Source: Sthenelais limicola (Eukaryota; Annelida; Polychaeta; Phyllodocida; Sigalionidae). From it: 64,000 nt of DNA. Positions 39,243-50,558 of the stretch are shown here, piece after piece. The notes beneath the pieces are model-generated. The model did not search any database, had not been told where the DNA came from, and worked only from the letters and a program-made list of their open reading frames with translations. Positions within the stretch are counted from its first letter, which is position 1. The number at the start of each line of letters is the position of its first letter. The stretch lies in the NCBI GenBank assembly GCA_942159475.1, contig OW804097.1, forward strand, positions 59,292,986 to 59,356,985. The letters run 5' to 3'. The position numbers and the translations under genes were made by a program.

Positions 39243-39545
39243 CCTCTAAACCACTTCCGTCCCCATAGATCCGTCCCTATAGATCAGTATCAAGCCTATA
39301 GTTCAGTCTCAAGACTCCCTATAGATCAGTATCAAGCCTATAGATCAGTATCAAGACTTCCGTCTCCATAGATCAAGACTTCCGTCTCCATAGATCAAGA
39401 CTTCCGTCTCCATAGATCAAGACTCAAGACTTCCGTCTCCATAGATCAAGACTTCCGTCTCCATAGATCAAGACTTCCGTCTCCATAGATCAAGTCTCAA
39501 GAGTTCCATAGATCAAGTCTCAAGAGTTCCGTCTCCATAGATCAA
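39243..39545. repeat. 22-bp tandem repeat
   Basis: Unit ACTTCCGTCTCCATAGATCA AG, with variants TATAGATCAGTATCAAGCC at the left end. About a dozen copies with some shortened units. Confidence 0.88.
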
Positions 39546-39699
39546 CCCAACCCAGTCAAGTAGGCCTATAGAATGAAAAAAAAGCCAAGGGAACTGACGA
39601 GGCTCGAACCTTCGACGTTCTCCGCCGAAGTCGAGCAGTCTAACCACTACCCTATGAAGCTGGTGGAGACATTGCGGCTGAATTTTGCTTCAAATCTCT

Positions 39700-40740
39700 T
39701 CCGGTCTACGTAACGTAAGCACACGTATGGCTTTTACTTATTACTTGATTTCCATAGAGGAAAACTTCGCTATCGGGCTCAAACAATATTTAAAACATTT
39801 CTACCGATTCAAATCTTTTATTTATTTCTTTTTTAAGTCCCTAGACACACGGACACGGCATTCGTAGATGCTTCGTTTGTTGACGTGCGGGTCACTTTCG
39901 AATGAAATCCTCCGTGCGCTATATAGGCCACCGTACACAATGCAACGCCAAGTGAATGTGCACATGAGTGGCTATGCCGAAGGGTCTCCACATCTCTTCC
40001 GGTCGCACGTATGGGTTCTGAAATCGCCATTCATTGAATACTAGATTCCCGTAGACTAAATCTTCGCTATCGGGCTCAAACAACATTTAAAACATTTCCA
40101 CCGATTCAAATCTTTTATTTATTTCTTTTTTAAGTCCCTAGACACACGCAACACGGCATTTGAGAACCAGAAGTCTCCTCTGCTTTGGATAGCAAGCAGC
40201 GGATCCTTAGAAAAATAGGCCGGCTCGCTGAACATAAACATAAGTAAATACGCATCTCTGATTGGCTGTTGTAGCTGAAGCTTCATTCGGCCAGCCGTCG
40301 CGTTGTCGTTTAGATTCCGACTAAGGCGGTGCAAACTTGCGGAGAGTAAACACAGGGTTTCTGAAATCGCCATTCATTTATTACTTGATTTCCATAGAGG
40401 AAAACTTCGCTATCGGGCTAAAACAACATTTAAAACATTTCTACCGATTCAAATCTTTTATTTACTTCTTTTTTAAGTCCCTAGACACACGCAACACGGC
40501 ATTCGAGAACCGGAAGTGTCCGATGCTTGCCGCGTTAGTCGGAAACTGCATGATACCACGACGGCTGGCCAAGTGAAGTGGGCGGGGCTTAGCGGAGAAA
40601 CAGCCAATCAAAGGTGCGTATTCGCTAATGCTTACGTTCAGCCAGCCGGCGTGTTTTCACAAGGTTCCGCTGCTTGCTATCCAAAGCATCGTTTTCAGTA
40701 AAATAGGCAAATCACTTCCGGTCTCATAGAAAGGCTGACG
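39700..40740. repeat. repeated promoter-like modules
   Basis: A ~130-bp module (AACTTCGCTATCGGGCT, ATTTAAAACATTTCTACCGA, TTTTTTAAGTCCCTAGACAC) occurs at about 39738, 40045 and 40378. Around the third copy, 40165-40345 and 40517-40712 are inverted copies of each other; they share GGATAGCAAGCAGCGGA and GATTGGCTG. Promoter-type motifs recur: ACTTCCGG (ETS type) near 39698, 39997, 40510 and 40713; CCAAT in both orientations; GGGCGGGG at 40580; CTATATAGG near 39917. No open frame longer than 84 codons. Confidence 0.55.
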
Positions 40741-40861
40741 ACTCGCATGGCTTTGCATGATGTTTTGGATGTTTTTGGATGTTTTTGGACGGAATAAAGA
40801 AGGTTTGTCTATCTTTTTTGCTCTAACATTAAGGGAATCTCATCAATTCTCTTCTAAAAGC

Positions 40862-40982
40862 AATAATTTCCTCGGATTTTTCTGCTCGAGGTGTCTATAG
40901 CGTCAGGGAAGTTCTCGGGCTTCGCCCTCGAACTTCCCTGACGCTATAGACACCTCGAGCAGAAAAAACCTCGGAAATTATT
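40862..40982. repeat. 121-bp near-perfect hairpin
   Basis: AATAATTTCCTCGG, then TTTTTCTGCTCGAGGTGTCT and ATAGCGTCAGGGAAGTTC, are mirrored by GAACTTCCCTGACGCTATAG and so on. The arms are about 55-59 bp with only a few mismatches. The GC-rich tip GGGC-TTC-GCCC extends the stem to a 3-base loop. On the DNA level it can extrude as a cruciform; as RNA it would be a long double-stranded stem. Confidence 0.9.
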
Positions 40983-41049
40983 CCTTAACTAGCGGGTAAT
41001 GTGGAATGCCATAGCATTGGGGTGCATACCACATACAGTGTGTGGTATG

Positions 41050-41400
41050 GCCTGTTTATGTCATGATAGGTGTGCATATCGACAAAATGTTATTTTGATT
41101 GGTCGCGTAAATCAAGTTGCACCAATCAATGACGCTCATTTCATGATGCAAAGATGTAGGCACTTGCTTTTGCTGATCCGGAGGGTTGCAAGACATTAAC
41201 TGAGGGTAGATAATGATCAAATAACGCTTAAATATATATCATGGCATAAAATAAAACTGAACTGGGGCTGTATATATGCGATAATGCATTCACAAAACGC
41301 GCGTGTCTTGTCGATGGCACATGTGAAAGACATGCACCAAAAGCCACTTGCGTTTTGTGAATATGTTGTCGCATATGCAGCTCTCATTTAGTTCTATCTT
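41050..41400. repeat. dispersed repeat H, copy 1
   Basis: TTATTTTGATTGGTCGCGTA, GCACCAATCAATGACGCTCA, GGGTTGCAAGACATTAACTG and AATATATATCATGGCATA match, in reverse, sequence at 57340-57640. The segment from 41270 has GATGCATTCACAAAACGCG and CTTGCGTTTTGTGAATATG facing each other. Confidence 0.75.
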
Positions 41401-41689
41401 AGTATCATACGTTAACCAGAAGTGAGGATGTAAACACAGTGTTGCCATTAATTTACATCAAATTTTCACTATTTTTCATTTTGCGAAAAGATTAATAAAT
41501 ACAAAATTACCCTTATAGGAATCTCCAAGTTCCATATTACACTTGGACTATTCCGTTCATTCGCTATGCTCACTTTCTGCAAGTGATATGCCTGCAAGTG
41601 ATATGGATTGTCTGGATCGCCATCAGGCAATTCTACATAATTATTATATAACACCTCATACAATTCACACACATAACCACGCACATTCT
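41401..41689. other. no feature recognised
   Basis: AT-rich. Confidence 0.35.
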
Positions 41690-41915
41690 TCGATTCCTAC
41701 TGCATGAAACAATGCTGAACTGCTTACAGATTGTGCAATATATCTAGTTCTGTCAGGAGCTAAACACTAATTTTCAGGAGCAAGGTCGACCTTCAACCGA
41801 AAACACTTCTCAAAATCATTTTTCCAATAAGATATATAGGATTATATTTCAACATCCCCAAAGAAATAATGAGTTAGAACCTGTGGCCGATGCAAACCTA
41901 TACTAAAGGAATCAT
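41690..41915. repeat. dispersed repeat I, copy 2
   Basis: CTACTGCATGAAACAATGCT, AGGTCGACCTTCAACCGAAA, TATTTCAACATCCCCAAAGA. It is followed by an ATGCATGCACCCACATACAT stretch. Confidence 0.75.
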
Positions 41916-42405
41916 GCATGCACCCACATACATAAACTGCAACACTCTCTATCATTCACTCCCACTTCACCTCCAGCCACTGCACTAGACACACAAACAT
42001 GTATTCAGTTATCATTTTCATCAATTTGTCATTTGAAATTTAACTCATCATTCATTCTATTTTCATTAAAACTTTATATCAACAAAACTGTAATTTCCAC
42101 GAACTGCTGACCTATATATAGATATGGACCCCCATATGTTATGTTCCCTGAAGGATGAGTCGTAAGTTGCGAAGAATCAAATTTGTCTAATATTTTTGGA
42201 CAAGTTGGCTTTGTGTGTGGCACGGTTGCAACTCATGCGATATTTCCGGTCCTTCGAATACAGTGACTTATCCTGTATGTATACATTTCAGACAGATTCC
42301 ACCATGCCATGCATTCCTTAATCAATTACAAACTCTTTCAATTATTGCCACAATATATCCTTAATTATTTTATGACATATCCTTAATAGGCCCTTTGTAA
42401 TATGT
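41916..42405. other. no feature recognised
   Basis: AT-rich, about 490 bp. Confidence 0.4.
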
Positions 42406-42470
42406 AGTGTGTCACAGAGAAATGAGTCTCAAGTCGTGAAATAGATCTTTTTTATCAGGCTACAGGTGGT
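42406..42470. repeat. family D MITE end fragment
   Basis: GTGTGTCACAGAGAAATGAG then TCTCAAGTCGTGAAA, after which similarity stops. Confidence 0.65.
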
Positions 42471-42972
42471 GGTTTTTAAAACAAAAAGAAAAGAAAATTC
42501 AAGCTAATACTGAAGATTAATTAGTAACAACTTGTACATCCCTTAATAAGGCTCACTAGCTTCCCATTACTGTTGTTTAATGCAGGTATTTATGCTGCTG
42601 TCTACAACATTACAATATTTAAATTAATTATCTCCTTCTTGACTTTCTAGTAATCAACTGTTTTTTGTAGGAAGTAAATCGGGCCTCTGAGAACAGCATA
42701 ATCCACCGATGTAATATATTTCCTGAATAAAGAATTCCAAAAATCTAATATGTGTAACCATGACTTGTCTCTTATGTATGTGAGAAAGGAGAGGCGTACG
42801 ACCAGATGTGCGTGTATATCAAAAAGCTTATATATACGTGCAGTGAGGAGATGTTTTATCAGGGCTGGCGTATTTTATATTATGACTCATTTGTCTGACA
42901 TATATTTCCTTCTGGATGTGAGTGATGCACTCTTTTAGCATTGGCTCTTATAATAATACAGTCTGTATAATA
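42471..42972. other. no feature recognised
   Basis: About 500 bp of AT-rich sequence. Confidence 0.4.
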
Positions 42973-43337
42973 TGTGATGTGTCACAGGAAAAAGGAGTCA
43001 TAATTATGTAGGAAAGAATGGATTTTGAGAGACTATCATATTTGAAAAGATGAGATCAGGCAGATTCTAAAGATGTTAAACTTTAGGACTAAAAAATAAT
43101 TTTTATGTTTGAAAAAATAGTTAGCGACATTTCTCTGCAGATAGTCACTAGTATGTCCTTTGTAATGCATATTATCTCATCAGCAACGTCTTGAAATGTG
43201 ATACATATTATTCAGACGACTAAGAGGAAAAACCAACGCAAAGATGTAAGCATACCTACAGAGAGTTCTTGAGAATGAAACACTTTGAAAGATATCAATT
43301 GTGTGACTTTTGACTCATTTTCCTGTAAGACAGCACA
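42973..43337. repeat. family D MITE, complete (365 bp, TA-flanked)
   Basis: TGTGATGTGTCACAGGAAAA at the left, CATTTTCCTGTAAGACAGCA CA at the right, and TA on both sides. Confidence 0.82.
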
Positions 43338-44109
43338 TACATGTGACAACCCACAGTCATATCCAGTGTGTATAGAGGCAGAGAATAGAACCTGGTGCTA
43401 GTAATTGATTCACCTCTTTGTTTCCTTATTTAAAAGAAGGGTCCTTAGCTGGGGATATTCAAAAGAATTAAAAGAATGGAAAATGTGCCTACCATCACTG
43501 CTATTGTATGTCTGCAAGAGCACAGACCTGTAATTGGTGTTTCAGCGTATTAGACTCACCTGTAGGAGAGAGAAAGATAAATTAGCATTAGTCAAATATG
43601 TGGCATGATAATGGCAATCAGTATATATAATCATGTCAGAGATCTGTAAATACAAGTAAATTAACGAGTTGGTTGAAGGAGCATGCAATATTCTAAGCGA
43701 CTGAAACCAAGAAGTTAGTTTGATTCATAATACACCTTTAGAAATCTATAAACATTTAAAATCATTTTGTGAACTTGTGCCAAAAGTAATTCTGGTGGTT
43801 CAAGTGGCAACTATACGTTGATTTATATGGAATGCAAATATAATAAAATATTCATATGTATTGATTCTAATGATCCAATACATATACGCAATACATTCAT
43901 ATGCAATGCAAATATAATAAATATTCCTATGTATTCATTCTAGTGATAAAGTCAGCATGCTGTCCTTAAAATCGGGGAGGGGGGGTTGTTGTAATTGCCC
44001 AACTTTACACATTGTAATTGCCCAATTTTACACAACATTTAGGAATTATTTTTTCTCCACCAAATCATGAAATATAGGTCTTTATGGTCTAGTCTGACTA
44101 TTTAAAGAG
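43338..44109. other. no gene; piece of family A long-form interior
   Basis: 43670-43720 carries AACGAGTTGGTTGAAGGAGC and ATTCTAAGCGACTGAAACCA, the long-form A interior without its ends. A short direct repeat (TGCAAATATAATAAA) lies near 43835 and 43908. Confidence 0.4.
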
Positions 44110-44265
44110 AGATTTGATGAGATCAAGGAGATTCCAATGATGCTAATATTTAAAAGACATAATAAGTACATATATTTTGTTTTATGTATGAAAACAATCG
44201 AGCGATATTTCCTTACGGTCAAAGGTAGTTAAATACATTCCTAAAAGCCTATTATGGCAAATATA
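44110..44265. repeat. family D MITE interior fragment
   Basis: GAGATTTGATGAGATCAAGG, TTCCAATGATGCTAATATTT, and GATATTTCCTTACGGTCAAA. Ends are missing. Confidence 0.6.
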
Positions 44266-44602
44266 TAACACTGCAATATTAGTCACAGTTGTGAGCAACA
44301 AATTCGATTACATCATTTCATACGCAATAAGCAGGGTGTATTTGCATGCACTACCTTCATATTAAAGGTCGTTAAAGTATTGTCAGGGGTAACCTTACAT
44401 TTGCATTCATACCAACCATTGTACTAAAGAGTACGGGAGGGAATACTAGTCGCTTAAATTATGTCGCTAGCCAATGTTCTATGCCCCCGCTTTCGTAGAC
44501 TATTGTAGATTGTGTCCTATTGTCTAATCCTATTTGTCTCATATCTAACAGGAGTAATACAATAGTTTTAGATCAGAAAAGGAAGATCATATTTTCTAGG
44601 TG
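44266..44602. other. no feature recognised
   Basis: Nothing supported. Confidence 0.35.
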
Positions 44603-44834
44603 AGTCAGGTTGTTATTAAATGTACAATCGGCAGCTCTACACATTTAGTCAATTCTGCTCAATTTGAACAATTATTTAAACACTAGGTATATCTGAGTAT
44701 GTATATGGTATCGCGTTGATCTCTTTGGTTGTGTTGAACTGTATTTTGAAGGAGGGTAACTTCTTATTTCTTCTTAAAGTTGGATTATTTGAGAGGATTG
44801 GTGAAGGCGAATCATTCATTTTCTGACGATCTGC
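44603..44834. repeat. family A MITE, complete copy
   Basis: GAGTCAGGTTGTTATTAAAT at the left, CATTTTCTGACGATCTGCCC at the right. GAAGGCGAATCATTC replaces the usual GAATTGTAC near the right end. Confidence 0.78.
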
Positions 44835-45007
44835 CCAACGTTCTTAAATTTTGGTTGTATTAAGAATGAGCTTTAAACGAAGGCCCATCAAATCATTGAT
44901 CCCAAATTAGTTTTTAAATATGCTTTAAAAAACCAATCTGGATTGACGAAAATGTTATTGATTGAATTATTACAAACTCAGATATAACAAATGACCTTGT
45001 ACGTCAC

Positions 45008-45440
45008 GAAATATTTCTTTGTATAAATATACCATAAAACCTGAAATAATAGTAGTGAATAACTTTCAGTCTTTGCAGAAAGTGATATTGCCCACTACTG
45101 AAATGTATTTGTAAGATAGATAAAGAGGGCTTGAAAACCTGCCATTAGCTGGAGAGTTTCCCCTTATCGCAATCCATTATTGAATACAAAGTTTTCAAAT
45201 TGAAATTCAAGAGGATTGGTGAAGCTGAATTGTACATTTTCTGACGACTTCACCCAGAAATGACAAGACTGAAACAAGGGAAAGTTCCATAAAGGCCAAG
45301 ACTTTCTTGTATGTTTCCTCTGTCCTTTGGAAAGGTTACAATGTCTTGGTATTTGAATATTTTAAAACTGGATGTTCTTCCTAAATACTAAAGCAATCCC
45401 ACCTTCAGCAAGGCATCACGTCTGAGACCCTCCCCTTCTA
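45008..45440. repeat. dispersed repeat J, copy 1 (minus relative to 52.8-53.7 kb)
   Basis: 45008-45255 ends with the family A terminus (GAATTGTACATTTTCTGACG ACTTCACCC) but has its own interior (ACTACTGAAATGTATTTGTA, GCCATTAGCTGGAGAG). 45270-45440 continues with AAGGCCAAGACTTTCTTGTA, GTCCTTTGGAAAGGTTACAA, and GAGACCCTCCCCTTCTAA. Both parts recur in reverse order and strand at 52760-52945 and 53453-53670. Confidence 0.75.
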
Positions 45441-45499
45441 AATTTCTTCCCAATTATACTTTACAAAATACCATCCTGTATTCTTTCTAGTTTTTAGCT

Positions 45500-45600
45500 G
45501 CTTCAAGCTGCATTCTCAGCTATTATGACAAAGACAATCTTACCAAATTTACATATATATCATGACTTATAGGACTGTAATTAGCACTTATTGGACAAAG
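45500..45600. repeat. family B MITE fragment, reversed
   Basis: AGCTGCATTCTCAGCTATTA, TCATGACTTATAGGACTGTA. Confidence 0.65.
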
Positions 45601-46469
45601 ATGTACAGCACGTAAATAAAGAACGAGATCGGAGATTGAGTTCTTTATTTATGCGTCTGTGCGGAAAATGAGTCCTATAAGTTGATTATTATACATGCTT
45701 AATTAAAAAAATAATAATATAATTTACCATATCTGGTTCTGATACCAGAGGAATATAACTAGAAATAGGTGAAGCGATCGCGGAAGAAAGCACTTGCTCC
45801 GGTAAACTTGAGTCGTCAAACTTGTGCCGCTAAACTTACGTCGCCAAACTTGTGTCGGCATGACAACCGTCGGTAATGTAGTCGTCCATTACCGCGGTAT
45901 AAGTAATGAACGGCCGTCAGCGCCTCGATATTGAATGCGTGTATAATAATTATCGATATTGTGCTGCTGGTATATAAAGACAGAATTACTCGGGATTCAA
46001 GGCGAGAGTGATATATCTACTGTAGAGCAGTGGATACCACAATGGCGAGAATCTAAGGGTTGTTCTGTGTTTATTTCACCCTATACACTTAAATAAGGTT
46101 AAATAATGATTTACGGCCATTTCGCAGTATAAAACCTTCCGAGAAGTGCATTACCTTCATATTTCTTAGCTTGATTTGCTCAGTTCGCATTTTCAAAACA
46201 TAGCCTCAGAGAAGGCCTTGCCTATAGCGTCAAAGCTTCCTAATGTCCTACATCAACGCTTAAATACAGATGATTTACAGTCATTTTGAGGAATAAATAC
46301 TAATGATAAGTGCCGTACCTCCATAGTTCTTAGTTTGATTCACTAAAATATGTGACCCATAAATGCAACCCCATGATCCAATCAAAATGTTAGAAAATAG
46401 GACAACCGTGTATTGCCCGCGGCGACATCAGATATTGACCAGCTGAACAATATACAGATCCTATGTTAT
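45601..46469. other. no gene; short degenerate repeat
   Basis: 45800-45865 has three variants of AAACTTGTGCCGC (AAACTTACGTCGC, AAACTTGTGTCGG). The rest, including a CCGCGGCG patch, holds nothing I recognise. Confidence 0.4.
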
Positions 46470-46715
46470 TTCAATGGGTTGAGCATATCAAGGGTGAAAT
46501 AAAAAAAATGTAAGAATTTGAAGTCGAATAAGCCAAGGGAAAGTGATAACGACAGCGCGTGAGCTATAACAAATGAAGCCACCACAGGAAAGGAGCTTTG
46601 CGGGTGTCCCCAGAATATAAATGTAGACTTTTATAAAGCCGTGTATCAAAAACAACCAGACAAAATCCTCCAAAAATAGAAACTCCCTAGTTTGTGACCA
46701 ATGTTAACTGAGAGT
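46470..46715. repeat. family B MITE, reversed, diverged
   Basis: GAATTTGAAGTCGAATAAGC, GACAAAATCCTCCAAAAATA, and GTTAACTGAGAGTACAGCTT TAA at 46700-46715, which is the B left terminus read backwards. Confidence 0.7.
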
Positions 46716-47102
46716 ACAGCTTTAATCAGACTGATCAAATGGAAAATGTAAAAGCTCATGGACTCGAAATGAAGTTCTTCTTTTGAAGCATTGATAATTA
46801 TTCCATGTGCCTTCCGTATAAATAGCTTGATTTGCTGATATTACTAGTTGCGTCCCAGAAGGGAAAGAAACTCTTTGCCTCACTCCAACTGTGCCTTTTG
46901 ATGGCATAATTCACCATGACGGACAGCATCGTAACGATGTTAATTATCTTGTCAATTTAGACAGTAAGACTGAGTCTCCTTTAGTTAAAGCTGGATTCCT
47001 AGCTGTTATAACAGAATGAATCATACTAAATTTACTTATATAGTGCTTACATGGTGAACTGCAAAGCGAGATTTTTCATCATATGAGGAAGAAGGGATGC
47101 CA
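46716..47102. other. no feature recognised
   Basis: About 390 bp. CTAGCTGTTATAACAGAATG then CATACTAAATTTAC near 47000 is a trace of a B right end. Confidence 0.35.
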
Positions 47103-47630
47103 TTAAAGCTGCACTCTCTAAGATCGGTCAAGATTTTCTACTTTTTGTACCGTTTTTTTCCAACCCTTATAACAATCATTTGACCATGATTTTGGGAGGA
47201 TTATGTCCAGTTGTTTTGCTAAAGGGCTTCTAAAACGTCCCCATTTGTATTTGAAGGACCTGCTGGAATCCTTTCCTGTGATGACCTTCCGTATTATCGG
47301 CAGCCGTTCTCTTGGCCAATTCGACTTCAAATTCTTGTATATTAATATATAACACCAGCACAATATTGATAACCTCAGTCCTATAAATCATAATAGTCCT
47401 TCCATTATCTACATCACCAGAGCAAGCAGGCCTTCCCTCCAGATTTACTAGTTTAAGAACTATACTATGACCTATAGGACTGGAACTATCGATATTTTGC
47501 TGCTGTTGTATGTTTATACAAGAATTTGTATTGAAGCAAATGATTTCGGCGGGCCACCGAAATATAAACGCGGACACTTATCAAGCTCTGTAGCAAAAGC
47601 AACAGGCTGAATTCCTCCACAATTGAGAGA
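47103..47630. repeat. two family B copies facing each other
   Basis: 47103-47395 is B from its left end (TTAAAGCTGCACTCTCTAAG to CCTATAAATCATAATA). 47462-47630 is a second B in the opposite direction (GACCTATAGGACTGGAACTA, ATACAAGAATTTGTATTGAA, TGTAGCAAAAGCAACAGGCT). They form an imperfect inverted repeat with a 65-bp spacer. Confidence 0.72.
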
Positions 47631-47785
47631 TATGCAATGTACATTACATTTGGTTTATAGCATCTTTGAGTCCTACTGCATGCAACAATGCTGAACTACA
47701 GGCTCATTGTGCAATGTGTTTAGTTTTGTCAGAAACCCATAAAGCAATCATTTTCAGGAGCAAGGTAAACCTTCGACTGAAAAAC
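47631..47785. repeat. dispersed repeat I, copy 3
   Basis: ATATGCAATGTACATTACAT, CTACTGCATGCAACAATGCT, AACCTTCGACTGAAAAACC, directly followed by the CT-rich tract. Confidence 0.75.
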
Positions 47786-48060
47786 CTCCCCCCCTCTCTC
47801 TCTCCCTCCCTCCCTCCCACACCTACACTCTCTATCTCCCTCTCTTTCTTTCTATCTCTCTCACACACACACACTATCTCTCTCCCTCTGTCTCTCTTTC
47901 TCACCCTCTCACACACACTCTCTTACTCTCTTCCTCTCTCTCTCTCTGTCTCTCTCACATACTTTCTCTCTCTTCTCTCGGTCTCTCTCACATACACACC
48001 CTCTCCCTCTGTGTCTCTTCTCACTCAATCTCTCTCTCACACACACATAGTATACCTTAT
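47786..48060. repeat. CT-rich / ACAC low-complexity tract
   Basis: (TCTC)n with (ACAC)n islands. The Ser/Leu/Thr-rich and Arg/Glu-rich frames on the two strands are artefacts. Confidence 0.88.
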
Positions 48061-48316
48061 ACCTTAGCTTGTACCTTAGTTTATACCTTAGCGTATCCCT
48101 CTCTCTCATACGCACACCCTCTCTCTCAAACACAGGCAGTAAATAACCACATGGCACAGAAATCAAGGTTCTCGAAATAGCTTCCAGGCGATAATTGGTG
48201 CCTCCAGCATTGTAAACACACGGCAAAGAGCCGCATTGACATTTCCGCGTGTTAAATTTAGACAGCGCATGGAACATGGATGCAGCCACAATTTGGCCCG
48301 CCCAGAACACCAGCAA

Positions 48317-48650
48317 ATAGGGGACTTGCATGCCCAATCTTCAATCTTGATTCGCATGGATTTATAGGAGTGGTATGTCAGTGTAAAAGCTATAGAAAAT
48401 ATGTCATGTTCAGTATGAAATATTTAATAGTGATCTCATATAAATAGCCATGTGTTTGACATGGTTCAATAAACAAGACTTTTCCATCGTGCAATTTGGT
48501 TTGTATAAATCGTTTACACAAGCTATGATATGAAAAATATTCTTGCAATTTCAATTAGAATGTTGCTAAATATCTGTACGTCATATTTGGACTGAATCTA
48601 TCCCGACACGCAATGTAACAGACATATGTGATGTGTTACAGAAAAAGGAG
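48317..48650. repeat. family C (reversed) running into a family D end
   Basis: AATAGGGGACTTGCATGCCC to CAATGTAACAGACATA is C read from its right end. Before the terminal TAGGGG end is reached it is replaced at about 48626 by TATGTGATGTGTTACAGAAA, a D terminus. Confidence 0.72.
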
Positions 48651-49057
48651 CCACATTAGATTAAATTAGAAAACTTTTTACATCAGACTGCGATGAAAGG
48701 CTCTCTCCAGCAGGTGGGAGATTTTCAGACTCTTTGATCTGCCTTACAATCACATGAGTACAGGACACTACTGCAGCATTCGATGAATGCTGTCAGCTCT
48801 CTACTTATTATTTCTAATTTAAGTAAAATATTACCGATGTTGTTGAATATGGCTGTATTTGTACATGGTATGAGCATTCTATATGAAATATTCGTTCTTC
48901 CAAATTAGTAGTGTCGACCTGGCTAATTTTTTTAAACATTGATTATCTAGTGTCAGGCGGTGACATGAATTGGGAGAGTTCCTTACTTGATTAAGGGTAA
49001 GGGGTAAGTTGTCGTAAAATGTTTCTACCTGGTATTTATTAGTCTCTGGTCAATATT
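48651..49057. other. no feature recognised
   Basis: About 400 bp, AT-rich. Confidence 0.4.
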
Positions 49058-49436
49058 GGATGGAGTCATACGTGAGTCGCCAAAATGATATTTTTGCTTA
49101 ACAAGATATGGTCGTAGAACTTTTTTTTATTTTGGAGGTGTTAATATATAACACGTCTATATAACACGTATATAATATGGCGCTTTATGTTGTTATAACA
49201 AATTTCAGGGCTATAAATTTCCACCGAGAAATATGGCAGACATTTTTTCAAACATAAAACAAATCTAACATAGAATATAGAAAGACCTTTTAGATATCCT
49301 AAATGTTAACATCGTTGGAATTCGCTTCATCTAATCTTTTCAAATATGATGGTATCTCAAATTCAATTTTTTTCGACTTATGACTCATTTTTCTATGACG
49401 CATCCCAAATGCAAGGATACATGCAAATCCCCTATT
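49058..49436. repeat. family D copy joined to a family C end
   Basis: 49058-49405 is D (GGAGTCATACGTGAGTCGCC to GACTCATTTTTCTATGACGC). 49411-49436 is the C terminus GGATACATGCAAATCCCCTA TT with nothing else of C. Confidence 0.72.
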
Positions 49437-50059
49437 GCGACTTCTGTCAAAATGATACAGCGGGAGAGACACGTCTGGCTAGGTGCCACCTGGAAAATTG
49501 AATGCTTACCATTCAATGGACAGTTAGCATTGCCAGTACTCACAGAGATATAATCTTTAATCTCAGCAGTGCTTATACAATCCTGTAGACTGTGCTCTGT
49601 TAATAACAATTGAATTCACTCATTTTTATTTATGATGCCCTTGAAAATATATCATATCTCTTGCAATATTCCAGAATGACCAATTGAATGAATTAATAAG
49701 TCAATAGAGTGATAGTGGACCCACAACGACACATAAGGGAAAGCACGTACACGTATGACTTCACATTGTTGACCCTCTAGCTAATACATCCCATTATAAT
49801 AATTATCATTATTATTGAAATTTTTCTATTTGATTTAATTATCAGGGACCCTCAGGAGGAGCTATGGCTGCTATAGAAGAGGGCCTCTCCCTTTTCAGGC
49901 GTAAATTATTACAGTTATCTATTAAAATGTTATTTATGCTGATTCTGGAAATAAACAATATACACTACAATACATTTCCATTATCACACAATACTTTTTT
50001 TTAATTTTTTTTGTAGGTCAATATATAGATATATTAGTTAGTTTATTTAATAATCTATA
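49437..50059. other. no feature recognised
   Basis: About 620 bp, AT-rich, with no repeat end or supported frame. Confidence 0.4.
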
Positions 50060-50270
50060 ACATTTTAAAGCCATTTCGTGGACTTTTCTCTAATACTGGC
50101 ATCCTCGAGGTCATTGGCATGCTCAAGGCCGTTGACCTCTCTGAGGAACCTAAATGACTCGCCCAACATCACAGTCCGTGGCTAATAACAAGCCTTGGAG
50201 AAATACAATTTCCAATGCACAAGGCAAGCCCATGTGTTTGTTCTCAGGGCGTATAATATAAGCCCTGTAA
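50060..50270. repeat. possible SINE/L2-type tail
   Basis: CCTAAATGACTCGCCCAACA and TCACAGTCCGTGGCTAATAA resemble the conserved 'gtgacttgcccaaggtcacac' tail shared by many SINEs and L2-type LINEs. The minus strand offers a short coding-like frame (GLEHANDLEDASIREK), which I attribute to this repeat. Confidence 0.3.
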
Positions 50271-50444
50271 TATACCCCATGTCTCTCAAACATCAGGGCC
50301 GGCTCTCATAACGTGGTATTAACGGGTATACTAGGTTGTATGCTGGCCCAAATACAAGCCAGATACCAGCCTGCTTAAAAGACAGCAGCAGGCTCTGTAG
50401 CTCACACTTCTATGCTGGCATTACCTTTGGATGTCCTATGCTAA

Positions 50445-50558
50445 CTTCCCATGTATGGTACTATACAATAACCCTTTACTGCCTTCCCATGTATGGTACT
50501 ATACAATAACCCTTTACTGCCTTCCCATGTATGGTACTATACAATAACCCTTTACTGC
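50445..50558. repeat. 38-bp tandem repeat, exactly three copies
   Basis: Unit starts CTTCCCATGTATGGTACTAT and ends CCCTTTACTGC. Three copies of 38 bp with no differences by eye. Confidence 0.93.

Noticed and set aside
39243..39545. CRISPR-like array
   Set aside because: The 22-bp units are contiguous with no spacers and the surroundings are eukaryotic; an ordinary tandem repeat.
39590..39662. Possible tRNA gene on the minus strand (A-box-like TAGGGTAGTGG, B-box-like GGTTCGAGCC)
   Set aside because: Acceptor, anticodon and T stems do not pair in any arrangement I tried; at most a tRNA-derived remnant or a chance pair of boxes.
44551..44600. Short exon between TCTAACAG and CTAG|GTGAGT
   Set aside because: The donor is part of the family A terminus (GAGTCAGGTTG), so the splice signal is coincidental.
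47666..48337. Ser/Leu/Thr-rich plus ORF and Arg/Glu-rich minus ORFs
   Set aside because: Encoded by the CT/ACAC low-complexity tract.
50090..50200. Minus-strand coding-like frame (GLEHANDLEDASIREK)
   Set aside because: The DNA resembles the conserved tail shared by SINE and L2-type elements, so the frame is better explained as repeat.
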